DNA of 64,000 nucleotides, taken from positions 365,993 through 429,992 of the forward strand of contig SWDM01000018.1 in assembly GCA_005116835.1 (NCBI GenBank), written 5' to 3'. The stretch is from Nitrospira sp. GTDB taxonomy: Bacteria; Nitrospirota; Nitrospiria; Nitrospirales; Nitrospiraceae. A model generated the notes under the pieces. That model did not search any database. It saw nothing but the letters and a program-made list of their open reading frames with translations, and was not told the DNA's origin. Numbering within the stretch: the first letter of the stretch is position 1; every line of letters starts with the position of its first letter. Below, piece after piece: positions 63,970 to 64,000 of this stretch. A program made the position numbers and the translations under genes.

Positions 63970-64000
63970 TGGTCAATCGTCGTCCGTGAGGCGCTGCTCA

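Overview
This is a bacterial chromosomal segment with moderately high GC. Its gene content and gene order point to the Nitrospirota, most likely a Nitrospira-like organism. The indicators are the ffs/dnaX/ybaB/recR block, a single-chain glycine dehydrogenase, many small lipoproteins and HEAT-repeat exported proteins, class I c-type cytochromes, a Cus-type RND pump, and abundant short intergenic inverted repeats. The taxonomic call is an inference; no rRNA or nxr marker lies in the window.

Layout: (1) 1-9.5 kb: the start of trmFO, tRNA-Val, two lipoproteins, a DksA-like zinc-finger protein, the recR-ybaB-dnaX operon with ffs and tRNA-Ser, then a DUF481 outer-membrane protein, mscL, an OmpA-type lipoprotein and a small exported protein. 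(2) 10.0-15.8 kb: a six-gene minus-strand operon (DsrE, flavin-reductase-like, MOSC, two NTF2-like proteins, alpha/beta hydrolase). It is preceded by a near-consensus sigma-54 promoter, two palindromic enhancer-like sites and a divergently acting but co-oriented sigma-54 activator whose GAF domain carries four clustered cysteines. This is the most system-like part of the window. (3) 16-21 kb: an exported HEAT protein, tRNA-Leu, and tig-clpP-clpX. (4) 21-29.7 kb: twin PilZ genes, a HEAT lipoprotein overlapping an unusually long TatA-like protein, an M24 peptidase, a C26 amidotransferase, an amino-acid permease, and a lipoprotein gene whose 5' end is built on a large inverted repeat. (5) 29.7-42.4 kb: rimO, purU, a two-component system, an M48 peptidase/DUF898/zinc-ribbon membrane cluster, a succinate dehydrogenase/fumarate reductase flavoprotein, and gcvP. 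(6) 42.7-52.9 kb: small orphans, a large membrane Sel1-repeat protein, and a cusCBA-type heavy-metal efflux operon with a small Cys-containing leader protein. (7) 53-64 kb: PBP1A, typA with a 5'-terminal hairpin, a peroxiredoxin and thioredoxin-like pair, a fused two-domain PTPS/QueD-like enzyme, a truncated cytochrome c, further cytochromes, and a TauE/SafE permease split by a UGA-AUG junction.

Throughout, two kinds of intergenic repeat stand out. One is a roughly 125-170 bp element with imperfect terminal inverted repeats (three apparently complete or rearranged copies and one partial copy) that supplies the 3' ends of neighbouring genes. The other is a set of low-complexity imperfect inverted repeats made of recurring short words at gene ends, which may be lineage-specific terminators or mRNA-end structures.
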